DNA of 15,589 nt, taken from DASQDT01 sp036380435. Lineage in GTDB: Bacteria > Acidobacteriota > Blastocatellia > Pyrinomonadales > Pyrinomonadaceae. The stretch spans positions 1 through 15,589 of the forward strand of contig DASVES010000316.1 in assembly GCA_036380435.1 (NCBI GenBank), read 5' to 3'. A program made the translations under genes and the position numbers. How positions within the stretch are numbered: position 1 is the first letter of the stretch; every line of letters starts with the position of its first letter. Of the stretch, positions 8,727 through 15,589 are shown in pieces. Under the pieces are notes generated by a model. The model made no database searches, was not told the DNA's origin, and saw nothing but the letters and a program-made list of their open reading frames with translations.

Positions 8727-9131
8727 ATGTTCTCACGAAGAAGAAGCGTCATCGCGAGCACGTTGGGCGTGCTGCTGCTGACTCTCAGTTCCATCCCCGC
8801 CGCGGCGGCCGTGCCGCAGGGGAGGAGCACGCGCATCCGCATCCCGCGCGGGCGCACCAGCACGGCCGTTCGCGGCGTCTTGACGCGCAGGAACAGCGGT
8901 GGCGACTACGTGCTGCGCGCCCGTTCGGGTCAGAAGCTGTTTCTGGACCTGATAGCGACCCGCGAGCAGACCGTCCTCAGTCTTTCGTCACCCACCGGCG
9001 AGAACATGGCGGGCGAGGGCGGCAGCGGGCAGATGGAGTTCGACCTGACGGAAACGGGCGACTACAAAATCTCCGTCTTCAACCGCGAAGGCCGGCGCGA
9101 CACCTACAGGCTCGCGGTCAGAATCCGCTGA
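8727..9131 (+). CDS. Small secreted PPC-like beta-sandwich protein inside nuo cluster
   Basis: The 134-residue protein has an Arg-rich start, a hydrophobic stretch and an Ala-rich cleavage region (about 1-28, IPAAAA before VPQG), so it is probably exported. The mature part follows the pattern of bacterial pre-peptidase C-terminal (PPC) and g-type lysozyme inhibitor domains: GDYVLRARSGQKLFLDL, then SPTGENMAGEG, then a G-D-Y-K-I-S-V strand ending in TYRLAVRIR. No catalytic residues are evident. GGAGG (8713-8717) nine bases before the ATG at 8727 decides the start; a GTG at 8664 overlapping the nuoM stop is in frame but would put 21 residues before the signal peptide. It lies between nuoM and nuoN, where no such gene is expected. 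Function unknown. Confidence 0.8.
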   Translation: MFSRRRSVIASTLGVLLLTLSSIPAAAAVPQGRSTRIRIPRGRTSTAVRGVLTRRNSGGDYVLRARSGQKLFLDLIATREQTVLSLSSPTGENMAGEGGSGQMEFDLTETGDYKISVFNREGRRDTYRLAVRIR

Positions 9132-9174
9132 CGGCGCACGGCTGAAGCCGCCGCCGAGGTTGCAGAAAAACAGG

Positions 9175-9202
9175 GGGAGCGCGGCGCGCCGCCCCGCGCC
9201 CC
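9175..9202. other. GC-rich stem-loop before nuoN
   Basis: GCGCGG (9179-9184) pairs with CCGCGC (9194-9199), and GGG (9175-9177) with CCC (9200-9202) across one unpaired A. The loop contains half of the 12-base palindrome GCGGCGCGCCGC (9181-9192). The stem hides the only Shine-Dalgarno-like run (GGGGGAG, 9173-9179), which is in any case 34 bases from the nuoN ATG. No T-tract follows. In GC-rich DNA such stems can arise by chance. Confidence 0.4.
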
Positions 9203-9213
9203 ATCCATAAACT

Positions 9214-10791
9214 ATGTTCCTTCTTCAAGCCTCCACGACCGAGTTGTTCAGCCTCGGCGACCTGCGCCTCATCGCGCCGGAAATCATTCTCACCATCTGC
9301 GCGTGCGTCGCGCTGGTGATGGAAGTCGTGCTGCCCTACCGGAAGGCCCGCTGGACGGGCTACTTCGCGCTGACGGGGCTGGCGCTGGCGATTGTCTCCG
9401 TCGTCATGCTCGGCTGGCCGTTTCTCTCGGGGCAGGCCGGCACGCCGCTCACGGGTTTCTACAACACCCTGCGCGTTGACGCCTTCGCCGTCGTCTTCAA
9501 GCTCATCTTCCTCGCCGCCGCCGCGCTCACCGTCGCCGTCTCGCTGCGCTATCTTGACGTGGAGGGCGAGCAGCGGGGCGAGTTCTACGCGCTCGTCCTC
9601 TTTGCCACCGTCGGGATGATGTTCCTCGCCTCGGGCTACGACCTCATCGTGCTCTACATCAGTCTGGAGCTGATGGCGCTCACCTTCTACGTCCTCGTCG
9701 CCTACAACCGGCGCAGCCTGCGCTCGAACGAGGCAGGGATGAAGTACTTCCTGCTCGGGGCCTTCTCCTCGGGCGTGCTGCTCTACGGGATGTCTCTGCT
9801 GTTCGGCGTCGCCGGCTCGACGAACCTCGGCGAGATCGCGCCGAAGGTGGCGCAGGCCGTCATCGTCAACCCCGACGCGGCATTCGCCGGCCTCCAGCTC
9901 CGGCCGATGGTCATCCTCGCGATGATCGCGCTCGCCGCCGGTCTCTTCTTCAAAGTCTCGGCCGTGCCCTTCCACATGTGGGCGCCCGACGCCTATCAGG
10001 GCGCGCCTACCCCCGTCACGGCCTTCCTCTCGACGGGGTCGAAGGCGGCGAGCTTCGCGCTCTTCGCGCGCCTCTTCATCGACGGCCTCGGCGGGATGCG
10101 CGCCGACTGGGCGCCGCTCTTGGGTCTTGTCGCCGCACTCACGATTCTGGTCGGCAACTGGGCAGCCGTCACACAGGCGAACTCGAAGCGGTTGCTGGCC
10201 TACTCGTCCGTCTCGAACGCCGGCTATCTGCTGCTCGGCCTCGTCGCCGCCAACGAGTTCGGCTACACGGGCCTCGTGGTCTATCTCATCGCCTACACTT
10301 TTATGAACGTCGGCGCGTTCGGCGTGATCATTAGCTTGCGCCGGCGCGGCATCCTCGGCGACGAGGTTGACGACTTCAACGGCCTCGCGCAGAAAGCGCC
10401 GGGCATGGCGCTGATGATGACCGTCTTCATGCTCTCGCTCGGCGGCCTGCCGCTGACGGGCGGCTTCATCGGCAAGTGGTTCCTCTTCGGCGGCCTGCTC
10501 AAGCGCGGCGCCGACGAGGGCCGAAACTGGTACTACTGGCTCGCCGCGTGGGCCGCCCTCAACACGGTCGTCTCCTTCTACTACTACGTGCGCTTCATCC
10601 GCGCCATGTACCTCGGCGAGCGCGAGGCCGAGCCGCGCCCGTTGTCGCTGTCGCCCGCGCTTTCCGCGGCGCTCGTCGTCTGCGTCGTCGGCGTCATCGC
10701 GACCGGCGTCTACCCCTGGCCCTTCATCTCGCTTGCTCACAACCTGCTCGAAACCCTCGCCGCCGCCGGCGCCGTCGCTCTGCAACGCTGA
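9214..10791 (+). CDS. nuoN: NADH-quinone oxidoreductase subunit N (NuoN)
   Basis: NuoN is the antiporter-like subunit nearest the quinone module. The 525-residue protein shows Glu152 in LYISLELMALTFYVLVAYNR, Lys247 in GLFFKVSAVPFHMWAPDAYQ followed by GAPTPVTAFLSTGSKAA, and the late helix motif LGGLPLTGGFIGKWFLF. Around 14 hydrophobic segments are visible and the length is only slightly above normal. The ATG at 9214 is preceded by AT-rich sequence without a clear Shine-Dalgarno. It closes the nuo cluster; the following 228 bases separate it from an unrelated secreted protein. Confidence 0.97.
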   Translation: MFLLQASTTELFSLGDLRLIAPEIILTICACVALVMEVVLPYRKARWTGYFALTGLALAIVSVVMLGWPFLSGQAGTPLTGFYNTLRVDAFAVVFKLIFLAAAALTVAVSLRYLDVEGEQRGEFYALVLFATVGMMFLASGYDLIVLYISLELMALTFYVLVAYNRRSLRSNEAGMKYFLLGAFSSGVLLYGMSLLFGVAGSTNLGEIAPKVAQAVIVNPDAAFAGLQLRPMVILAMIALAAGLFFKVSAVPFHMWAPDAYQGAPTPVTAFLSTGSKAASFALFARLFIDGLGGMRADWAPLLGLVAALTILVGNWAAVTQANSKRLLAYSSVSNAGYLLLGLVAANEFGYTGLVVYLIAYTFMNVGAFGVIISLRRRGILGDEVDDFNGLAQKAPGMALMMTVFMLSLGGLPLTGGFIGKWFLFGGLLKRGADEGRNWYYWLAAWAALNTVVSFYYYVRFIRAMYLGEREAEPRPLSLSPALSAALVVCVVGVIATGVYPWPFISLAHNLLETLAAAGAVALQR

Positions 10792-10901
10792 ACGCGGGTC
10801 GCTTTCCTCCGCCGCGCGCGGAAGAGTCTATCCACCCGCGTCAAAAATATTTTCACCCCGCCTGATCCCTCCGCCCTCCTTTTTCCGCTTTAAGTAGGTG
10901 A

Positions 10902-10952
10902 ACCCCGAACGGGGTCTGAGCTTTTCCAACTCGGAGAGCGGGCCGCGCCCGC
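10902..10952. promoter_or_regulatory. Two short palindromes upstream of the beta-propeller gene
   Basis: The nuoN to beta-propeller gap (10792-11019) holds ACCCCG-AA-CGGGGT (10902-10915) and GCGGGC-CGC-GCCCGC (10938-10952). Earlier in the same gap lie AAAATATTTT (10844-10853) and a CCGCGCGCGG palindrome (10812-10821). The first could be an operator or small hairpin. Neither has a T-tract that would make it an intrinsic terminator, and I see no convincing promoter hexamers. The regulatory role is a guess. Confidence 0.25.
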
Positions 10953-11019
10953 GATCCCTGAGGTGACACGCCGGCCTCCCCGGCCTTCAAGGCGGAAACC
11001 CATGAAACAGGAGAAAACG

Positions 11020-12153
11020 ATGACGCCTAAGACCACCCTCCCACACTCACAAAAGTTCTCGGCCCTTCGCCTCCCGGCGCTGGCGCTCTCGCTCGTCGTG
11101 CTGTTGGCCGGCCCCGCCGCCGCCGTCAGGGCCGACAACCCGCACGACCGGCCGCTCGGCGACTCGCGTGTGCTCGCGCCGTTCCCCGCCAACCCCGGCT
11201 ACCCCGAGGGCATCGCCGTCGATGGCCGCACCGTCTACGTCTCCGGCCCGGCGCAGTTCGGCAACTTCCTCCAGCCCGTCGTGGTGGCCTACGACATCGA
11301 CACCGGCGCGGTCGTCGCGCAGTACCCGCTCGCCGGCCAGAACCCGTTTGCGCCGCAGGCCGGCACCGGCCTCGCCTTCGACAACCACGACGTGCTCTAC
11401 GTCGGCGACCTCCAGCAAGGCGTCATCAGCATCCGCGTCGAGGAGGAGGGCGCGCCGCAGGATGTGTACGCGACGGCGCTGCCCGACCTCCCGACCTGCT
11501 CGACCGCCCCGGCCCCCTGCTCACCGACGGCCATTGACCGGCCGCCGCTCATCAACGACCTCGTCTTCGACCACGCGGGCAATCTCTACATCACCGACTC
11601 GTTCCAGGCGACCATCTGGCGAGTAGCCGAAGGCGGCGGCGCACCGCAAATCTGGTTCCAGTCGCCGACCTTCGACACCGACTTCGGCCCCAACGGCATG
11701 CGCTTCGACGAGAAGGGCGAGCGCGCTTACGTCTCCGTCACCTTCAACGCCTTCGGGCAGGGCTTCATCTACACGCTGCCGGCCGTCGCCCAGCCCACGC
11801 AGGGCGACCTCGCGCTCTTCCACCAGTACAACGCGGGCGAGGGGCCGGACGGCATCGCCTTCGGCAAGTCGGGCAACCTCTACGTCGCGCTCGCCGCCTC
11901 GAATCAGATCAGCGTGCTCCGGCCCGACGGGACGGAAGAGGTGAGATACGGCGGCCCGTCGGCCAACCCCGGCGGCGTGCTCGACCCGCTGCCATGGGCC
12001 AACCCGGCGGCCATCGCCTTCAACGACCAGACGCGCTCGCTGCTCGTCACCAACCACGCCGTCTTCTTCCCGAACCCCGGCCCCTTCTTCGCCATCTTCG
12101 ACGTGTACGTCAACGACAAGGCGTCGAAACTGGAGCGGCCGAACATCAACTGA
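11020..12153 (+). CDS. Secreted SMP-30/gluconolactonase-like beta-propeller protein
   Basis: The 377-residue protein starts with a signal peptide (basic and polar 1-17, hydrophobic 18-33, likely cleavage near AVRA-DN, 38-39). The rest is a six-bladed beta-propeller-like repeat series (NLYITDS, NLYVALA, TVYVSGP strands). The four positions that hold the divalent metal in SMP-30/gluconolactonases appear in order: YPEG (Glu63), LIND (Asn179), GPNG (Asn225), GPDG (Asp277). A lactonase-type hydrolase is therefore possible, but many family members are only sugar- or lipid-lactone-like binding proteins. Cys160 and Cys167 may form a disulfide. AGGAG (11009-11013) six bases before the ATG at 11020 favours this start over the in-frame ATG at 11002. 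Confidence 0.75.
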   Translation: MTPKTTLPHSQKFSALRLPALALSLVVLLAGPAAAVRADNPHDRPLGDSRVLAPFPANPGYPEGIAVDGRTVYVSGPAQFGNFLQPVVVAYDIDTGAVVAQYPLAGQNPFAPQAGTGLAFDNHDVLYVGDLQQGVISIRVEEEGAPQDVYATALPDLPTCSTAPAPCSPTAIDRPPLINDLVFDHAGNLYITDSFQATIWRVAEGGGAPQIWFQSPTFDTDFGPNGMRFDEKGERAYVSVTFNAFGQGFIYTLPAVAQPTQGDLALFHQYNAGEGPDGIAFGKSGNLYVALAASNQISVLRPDGTEEVRYGGPSANPGGVLDPLPWANPAAIAFNDQTRSLLVTNHAVFFPNPGPFFAIFDVYVNDKASKLERPNIN

Positions 12154-12154
12154 C

Positions 12155-12255
12155 AGGTAAAAGTAAAAAGGCAAAAGTAAAAAGGCAAAAGTGAAGAGGG
12201 CGTGCTGCGTTGTCTGCCTCTTCACTTTTGCCTTTTGCCTTTTTACTTTTGCCTT
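12155..12255. repeat. GTAAAAA/GGCAAAA heptamer hairpin after the beta-propeller gene
   Basis: The left arm (12155-12199) is a run of heptamers alternating GTAAAAA and GGCAAAA, closing with GTGAAGA. The right arm (12217-12255) is the complementary run. The inner 16 bases (GGCAAAAGTGAAGAGG) pair perfectly across a 17-base loop. Beyond that the two arms keep the seven-base register but differ in unit order, so pairing is slightly imperfect. It begins one base after the TGA at 12151-12153. The right arm ends in a T-rich strand, but the T bases are within the stem, so a terminator role is uncertain. Confidence 0.9.
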
Positions 12256-12300
12256 CCTCCGTGGTGAACCGACTTGTATTACACTCAAGACGCAGAGCCA

Positions 12301-12329
12301 TTGAAACTTCCGCGCCCTGCGACGACAAT
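12301..12329 (+). promoter_or_regulatory. Possible sigma-70 promoter for the SDR gene
   Basis: TTGAAA (12301-12306) is five of six to the -35 consensus. After a 17-base spacer, GACAAT (12324-12329) is four of six to the -10 consensus. It sits about 40 bases before the SDR start, between the hairpin and the ribosome binding site GAGGAGAGG (12352-12360). The -10 match is weak. Confidence 0.35.
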
Positions 12330-12370
12330 AACCGCGCCGTAATCGATAGCCGAGGAGAGGAACAACTCTG

Positions 12371-13144
12371 ATGGAACGTGAGCTTGCGGGAAGGGCCGCT
12401 CTCGTGACGGGCGCGACCTCCGGCATCGGGCGCGCGACCGCGCTCCGCTTCGCCGAGGCGGGGGCCGGCGTCGCGCTGGTCGGCAGGAACGTGGAGGCGC
12501 TGGCCGAGGTCGCCGCCGAGGCGCGCGCTCGCGGCGCGGAGGCGATTGAAGTGCGCGCGGACGTGAAGTCGGAGGAGGATGCGGCGCGCGCCGTCGCCGA
12601 GTCCGCGGCGGCGTTCGGGCGTCTGGACGTGCTCGTCAGCGCCGCCGGCATCCTCGGCACGGGCACCGTCGAGACGACGACGCTCGATGCGTGGGACGAG
12701 ATGCTGAACGTCAATTTGCGCGCCGTCTTCCATCTCATGCAGTTGACCATCCCGCATCTGGAGAAGACGCGCGGCAACGTCGTCAACGTGTCGAGCGTCA
12801 CGGGGTTGCGCTCCTTCCCCGGCGTGCTGGCCTACTGCGTCTCGAAGGCGGGCCTCGACCAGTTGACCCGCTGCGCCGCGCTGGAGCTGGCGCCGAAGGG
12901 CGTGCGCGTCAACGCCGTCAACCCCGGCGTCGTCTCCACCGGGATACACCTGCGCGGCGGCATGGAGGCGGACGCCTACAGCGCCTTCCTCGAACACTCG
13001 AAGCAGACACACCCGCTCGGACGCGTCGGCAGCCCCGAAGAGGTGGCCGAACTCATCCTCTTTCTCGCCTCCGAGCGCGCCTCCTGGATCACCGGCGCCA
13101 CCCACTCCATCGACGGCGGACGCGCGCAGACCTGCGCCCGCTAA
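12371..13144 (+). CDS. Short-chain dehydrogenase/reductase (classical SDR)
   Basis: The 257-residue protein is a classical SDR, a cytosolic NAD(P)-dependent alcohol/ketone oxidoreductase. It has the cofactor motif TGATSGIG (13-20), a SAAG (90-93) in place of the usual NNAG, Asn115, and the catalytic Ser142, Tyr155 and Lys159 (YCVSK). The C-terminal VNAVNPGVVST, the P-L-G-R-V-G-S-P-E-E stretch and the SIDGG motif are typical of the FabG-like/glucose dehydrogenase branch. Substrate cannot be read from sequence. GAGGAGAGG (12352-12360) supports the ATG. Hairpins lie on both sides, and the adjacent glycosyltransferase may be in the same transcript. Confidence 0.93.
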   Translation: MERELAGRAALVTGATSGIGRATALRFAEAGAGVALVGRNVEALAEVAAEARARGAEAIEVRADVKSEEDAARAVAESAAAFGRLDVLVSAAGILGTGTVETTTLDAWDEMLNVNLRAVFHLMQLTIPHLEKTRGNVVNVSSVTGLRSFPGVLAYCVSKAGLDQLTRCAALELAPKGVRVNAVNPGVVSTGIHLRGGMEADAYSAFLEHSKQTHPLGRVGSPEEVAELILFLASERASWITGATHSIDGGRAQTCAR

Positions 13145-13161
13145 GACGCACGAGGGCGCGG

Positions 13162-13253
13162 ACAGTACCGCGAGCGGTAGCGAGCGGTTGCAGCCATGAT
13201 GAGAGGCCCGCCACGCGCGCGTTAGACCCGCTCGCTACCGCTTGCTGCACTGT
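13162..13253. repeat. CGAGCGGTAG-family inverted repeat between SDR and glycosyltransferase
   Basis: A 26-bp inverted repeat pairs 13162-13187 with 13228-13253 at three mismatches; the central 15 bp (AGCGGTAGCGAGCGG, 13173-13187) are perfect. Each arm carries ten-base direct units (CGAGCGGTAG, CGAGCGGTTG; CTCGCTACCG, CTTGCTGCAC). The loop is 40 bases. It sits 15 bases before the glycosyltransferase ATG. It is the only GC-rich member among the window's intergenic hairpins. Confidence 0.88.
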
Positions 13254-13267
13254 GCCCATCTCTGTTG

Positions 13268-14479
13268 ATGATTCTCTTCTACGTCATCGCCGGACTCGTC
13301 CTACTGCAAAGCGCCGTCTCCCTGCGCGGCGGCTTCCGCTACCTCGCCTTTTTCCGCCGCGAGGCAGGAGCCGCGCCGCCCGTTTACACACCGTTCGCTT
13401 CCGTCATCGTGCCGTGCCGCGGCATCGATCAGGGTCTCACTGAAAACTTCGCCGCGCTCTTCGCGCAGGACTACCCGGCATATGAAATCGTCTTCGTCGG
13501 CGACCGCCGCGAAGACCCGGCGCTGGCGTTGGCGGAAGAGTTGCGCGGGAGTCTACGGGGCGGCGGGGTGACGCGTTCGCGCGTCGTCGTCGCCGGCGCC
13601 GCGCGGGAGTCGGGGCAGAAGGTTTACAACCTGCTGGCCGCGGTACGCGAAGCTGATGCGGCCAGCGAGGTCTTCGTCTTCGTCGATACAGACGCGCGTC
13701 CGCAGGCAGGTTGGCTACGCTCGCTGATTGCGCCGCTGGCCCACTCTGGCACGGGAGCGGCCACCGGCTACCGCTGGTTCATCCCCGTCCGAGGGGGACT
13801 CGCCTCGCACCTGCGCTCCGTCTGGAACGCCTCCATCGCCTCGGCCCTCGGCCCTGACACGCGCCGAAACTTCTGTTGGGGCGGCTCGACGGCCGTCAGG
13901 CGCGAGACCTTCGAGCGGCTCGGCGTCGCCGAGGCGTGGCGCGGGGCGCTCTCGGACGACTACGCGCTGACGCGCACACTTCAAAGCGCCGGCCTCCCCA
14001 TCCACTTCGTGCCGACGTGCCTCACGCCTTCGTTCGAAGATTGCACCTTCGGCGAACTCTTCGAGTTCACGACGCGGCAGTTGAAGATCACGCGCGTCTA
14101 CGCCCCGCACCTGTGGAAGATAGTTCTATTTTCAAACCTGCTCTTCACGCTCGCCTTCTTCGGCGGCGGGGCACTGGTCGCCGCGCGCGCCGCGCTCGGT
14201 CTGCCCTTCGCCGCGCCGCTCGCCCTCCTGTGCGCGATCTTCCTGACGGGGGCGCTCAAGGCTTTCGTCCGCCTGCGGGCGGTCGCCATTTCGCTCGCGC
14301 CGCACCGCGCGCGAATCTGGAGGGGCGCCTGGGCGCATCTGCTCCTGTGGCCGCTGACGGCCGCGCTCTTCCTCTACAACGCGCTTGCCGCCGCGCGCTC
14401 GCGCCGCATCACTTGGCGCGGCATCACCTACGAATTGATATCGCCGACGGAAACTGCCATCATTCAGAGTGATAAGTGA
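13268..14479 (+). CDS. Membrane GT2 glycosyltransferase, ceramide glucosyltransferase/HpnI-like
   Basis: This is a 403-residue membrane-bound processive-type glycosyltransferase. An N-terminal helix (1-18) precedes a GT-A domain opening with A-S-V-I-V-P-C-R-G (44-52). The DxD metal site is Asp140-Thr-Asp142, the base-type acidic pair is Asp230-Asp231, and RQLKITR (270-276) sits at the QxxRW position. Two or three C-terminal membrane helices follow (about 284-310, 315-330, 353-375). This order (D1, DxD, D3, RxxxxR) is that of the GT21 ceramide glucosyltransferase and hopanoid-linked HpnI branch, suggesting a lipid acceptor. No Shine-Dalgarno precedes the ATG; a TTG at 13265 is in frame. The final residues S-D-K and the stop are encoded by the following TGATAAG hairpin. 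Confidence 0.85.
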   Translation: MILFYVIAGLVLLQSAVSLRGGFRYLAFFRREAGAAPPVYTPFASVIVPCRGIDQGLTENFAALFAQDYPAYEIVFVGDRREDPALALAEELRGSLRGGGVTRSRVVVAGAARESGQKVYNLLAAVREADAASEVFVFVDTDARPQAGWLRSLIAPLAHSGTGAATGYRWFIPVRGGLASHLRSVWNASIASALGPDTRRNFCWGGSTAVRRETFERLGVAEAWRGALSDDYALTRTLQSAGLPIHFVPTCLTPSFEDCTFGELFEFTTRQLKITRVYAPHLWKIVLFSNLLFTLAFFGGGALVAARAALGLPFAAPLALLCAIFLTGALKAFVRLRAVAISLAPHRARIWRGAWAHLLLWPLTAALFLYNALAAARSRRITWRGITYELISPTETAIIQSDK

Positions 14480-14553
14480 TGAGTGATAAGTGATAAGAAG
14501 GAAACGACTGCCGCTAATCTTTTTCTTATCACTCATCACTTATCACTCATCAC
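14470..14553. repeat. TGATAAG-family hairpin between glycosyltransferase and radical SAM gene
   Basis: Four left-arm heptamers (14470-14497) face four right-arm heptamers (14525-14552). The arms pair with three single-base differences, one of them a G-U wobble in RNA. The right arm plus one C is identical over 29 bases to 35-63, and each is followed by a TGCTTTT stretch and then ATG. The loop is unrelated to the other two copies. The glycosyltransferase stop (14477-14479) lies within the left arm. Confidence 0.92.
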
Positions 14554-14563
14554 CTTGCTTTTC

Positions 14564-15589
14564 ATGTCAAACAAAGCGGTGCAACTCTACAAGCTCCTGC
14601 GCTCGACCGGCCGCGAGCGGCGGCTCGGCACGGTCATCTTCTTCATCACCTCGCGCTGCAACGCGCGCTGTGAGACCTGCTTCTACCACGAGGAGCTGAA
14701 CCGCCCCGGCGACCTCACCTTCGCGGAGATCGAACGCGTCTCCCGAACGATGCCGCCGATCACCGACCTCTGGCTCTCGGGCGGGGAGCCGACGCTTCGG
14801 CACGACGCCTCCGAGGTCATCGACCTCTTCGTCCGCAACAACGGCGTCCGCCGCCTCATCATCCCCACCAACGGCCTCATTAAGCAGCGCGCCTTCGAGA
14901 TCGTCGAGCGCGCGCTTGAGAGTCATCCCGAGCTGCACCTCTACCTCAATGTCGCGCTCGACGGCTACGGCGAAACGCACGACCGCATCCGCGGCGTCCC
15001 CGGCAACTGGCAAAAGACGCTCGACTGTATCCGCTCGCTCTATCCCCTCAAAGACCGCTTCAGTGAACGCTTCCGTCTGAACGTCAACACGGTCGTCTGC
15101 GCGGAGAACTACACAGAGATCGACCGCCTCGCCGGCTTCATGTGGGAGAACTTCCGCCTCGACGGACACTACTTCAACATCATCCGCGGCGACGCGCTTG
15201 CCGGCGACCAGATCAAGCAGGTGCCGCCCGGTGCGCTGTCTCAAATCTACGAGCGCGCCGCCGCGCTCACCGATGCCTACGGCCGCCGCATGTTCGCCGC
15301 GGACGACGGCGCCTCCCGCTTCGTCAAGCAGGTCGCTTACGTCGGCGCCATTACGACCCACTACCGCACGCAGCGCGCGAACTTCGAAGGCCCCGCCGCG
15401 TGGCCCTTCCCCTGCACGGCGGGCGAGACGACAGCCGTCATCGACTACAACGGCGACGTGCGCGCCTGCGAGCTGCGCGAGAGTTTCGCGAGCCTCCGCG
15501 ACTTCGACTTCGACTTCGGCGCGCTGTGGGACTCGCAACCGCGCGCCGCCGAGCTTGAGGGAATCGACGGCGGCCGCGCCTGCTGGTGT
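14564..15589 (+). CDS. Radical SAM/SPASM domain protein, truncated by window end
   Basis: The open frame runs 342 codons to the last base without a stop, so it has no end in this window. It begins MSNKAVQLYKLLRS and carries the radical SAM cluster motif Cys32-x3-Cys36-x2-Cys39 (SRCNARCETCFYHEELN). SGGEPT (72-77) contacts the methionine of SAM. Late cysteines Cys284, Cys302, Cys340 and Cys342 (C-T-A-G-E, A-C-E-L-R-E, A-C-W-C) indicate a SPASM-type auxiliary cluster domain. Such enzymes modify peptides, sugars or lipids by radical chemistry; the substrate is not evident. The ATG at 14564 lies 10 bases beyond the hairpin, without a Shine-Dalgarno. The glycosyltransferase next door may share its pathway. 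Confidence 0.92.
   Translation, partial: MSNKAVQLYKLLRSTGRERRLGTVIFFITSRCNARCETCFYHEELNRPGDLTFAEIERVSRTMPPITDLWLSGGEPTLRHDASEVIDLFVRNNGVRRLIIPTNGLIKQRAFEIVERALESHPELHLYLNVALDGYGETHDRIRGVPGNWQKTLDCIRSLYPLKDRFSERFRLNVNTVVCAENYTEIDRLAGFMWENFRLDGHYFNIIRGDALAGDQIKQVPPGALSQIYERAAALTDAYGRRMFAADDGASRFVKQVAYVGAITTHYRTQRANFEGPAAWPFPCTAGETTAVIDYNGDVRACELRESFASLRDFDFDFGALWDSQPRAAELEGIDGGRACWC

Noticed and set aside
11002..11019. Earlier ATG for the beta-propeller protein
   Set aside because: AGGAG at 11009-11013 is ideally spaced for ATG 11020 and would lie inside the coding sequence if 11002 were used. It remains a possible alternative.
13265..13267. TTG start for the glycosyltransferase
   Set aside because: The adjacent ATG at 13268 is the simpler choice; neither has a Shine-Dalgarno.
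14470..14553. Rho-independent terminators
   Set aside because: The TGATAAG hairpins are not GC-rich at the stem base and no T-run follows; several lie inside an operon that must be read through.

Overview
All supported genes in this GC-rich window (bacterial, + strand only) read left to right. The core is the membrane-arm end of a respiratory Complex I cluster, nuoH-I-J-K-L-M, then a small secreted protein, then nuoN. The peripheral-arm genes (nuoA-G) are not directly upstream; a ureidoglycolate-lyase-like gene and a heptad-repeat coiled-coil gene stand there instead. A soil-type Acidobacteriota (Blastocatellia-like) source would fit the GC-rich coding DNA, the split nuo cluster and the intergenic hairpins, but this is a guess from composition and style, not a phylogenetic result.

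Layout: 1-64 hairpin repeat; 71-529 allA-like; 557-1012 coiled coil; 1015-2346 nuoH; 2376-2909 nuoI; 2910-2994 hairpin; 2995-3699 nuoJ; 3696-4094 nuoK; 4093-4173 hairpin; 4174-6831 nuoL; 6834-6968 hairpin; 6976-8667 nuoM; 8727-9131 secreted PPC-like protein; 9214-10791 nuoN; 11020-12153 secreted SMP-30-like beta-propeller; 12155-12255 hairpin; 12371-13144 short-chain dehydrogenase; 13162-13253 hairpin; 13268-14479 membrane GT2 glycosyltransferase; 14470-14553 hairpin; 14564-15589 radical SAM/SPASM protein cut by the window end.

The Complex I genes encode the proton-pumping module: NuoH and NuoI form the quinone/Fe-S interface, NuoJ and NuoK the E-channel, and NuoL, NuoM and NuoN the antiporter-like subunits. 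Their key charged residues are all visible. NuoL is unusually long because of three hydrophilic insertions, one of them histidine-rich. The last three genes (SDR, glycosyltransferase, radical SAM) look like a separate, unrecognised metabolic group.

The most unusual signal is in the intergenic DNA. Seven gene junctions carry long inverted repeats whose arms are themselves short tandem repeats. There are three heptamer families (TGATAAG, GTTCAAA, and GTAAAAA/GGCAAAA), one nonamer-like family (GGATGGACA) and one decamer family (CGAGCGGTAG). They often run from one gene's stop codon to the next gene's start codon and sit where a Shine-Dalgarno would be. Three of them lie inside the nuo cluster. 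This looks like a system of interchangeable intergenic hairpin modules with unknown function.
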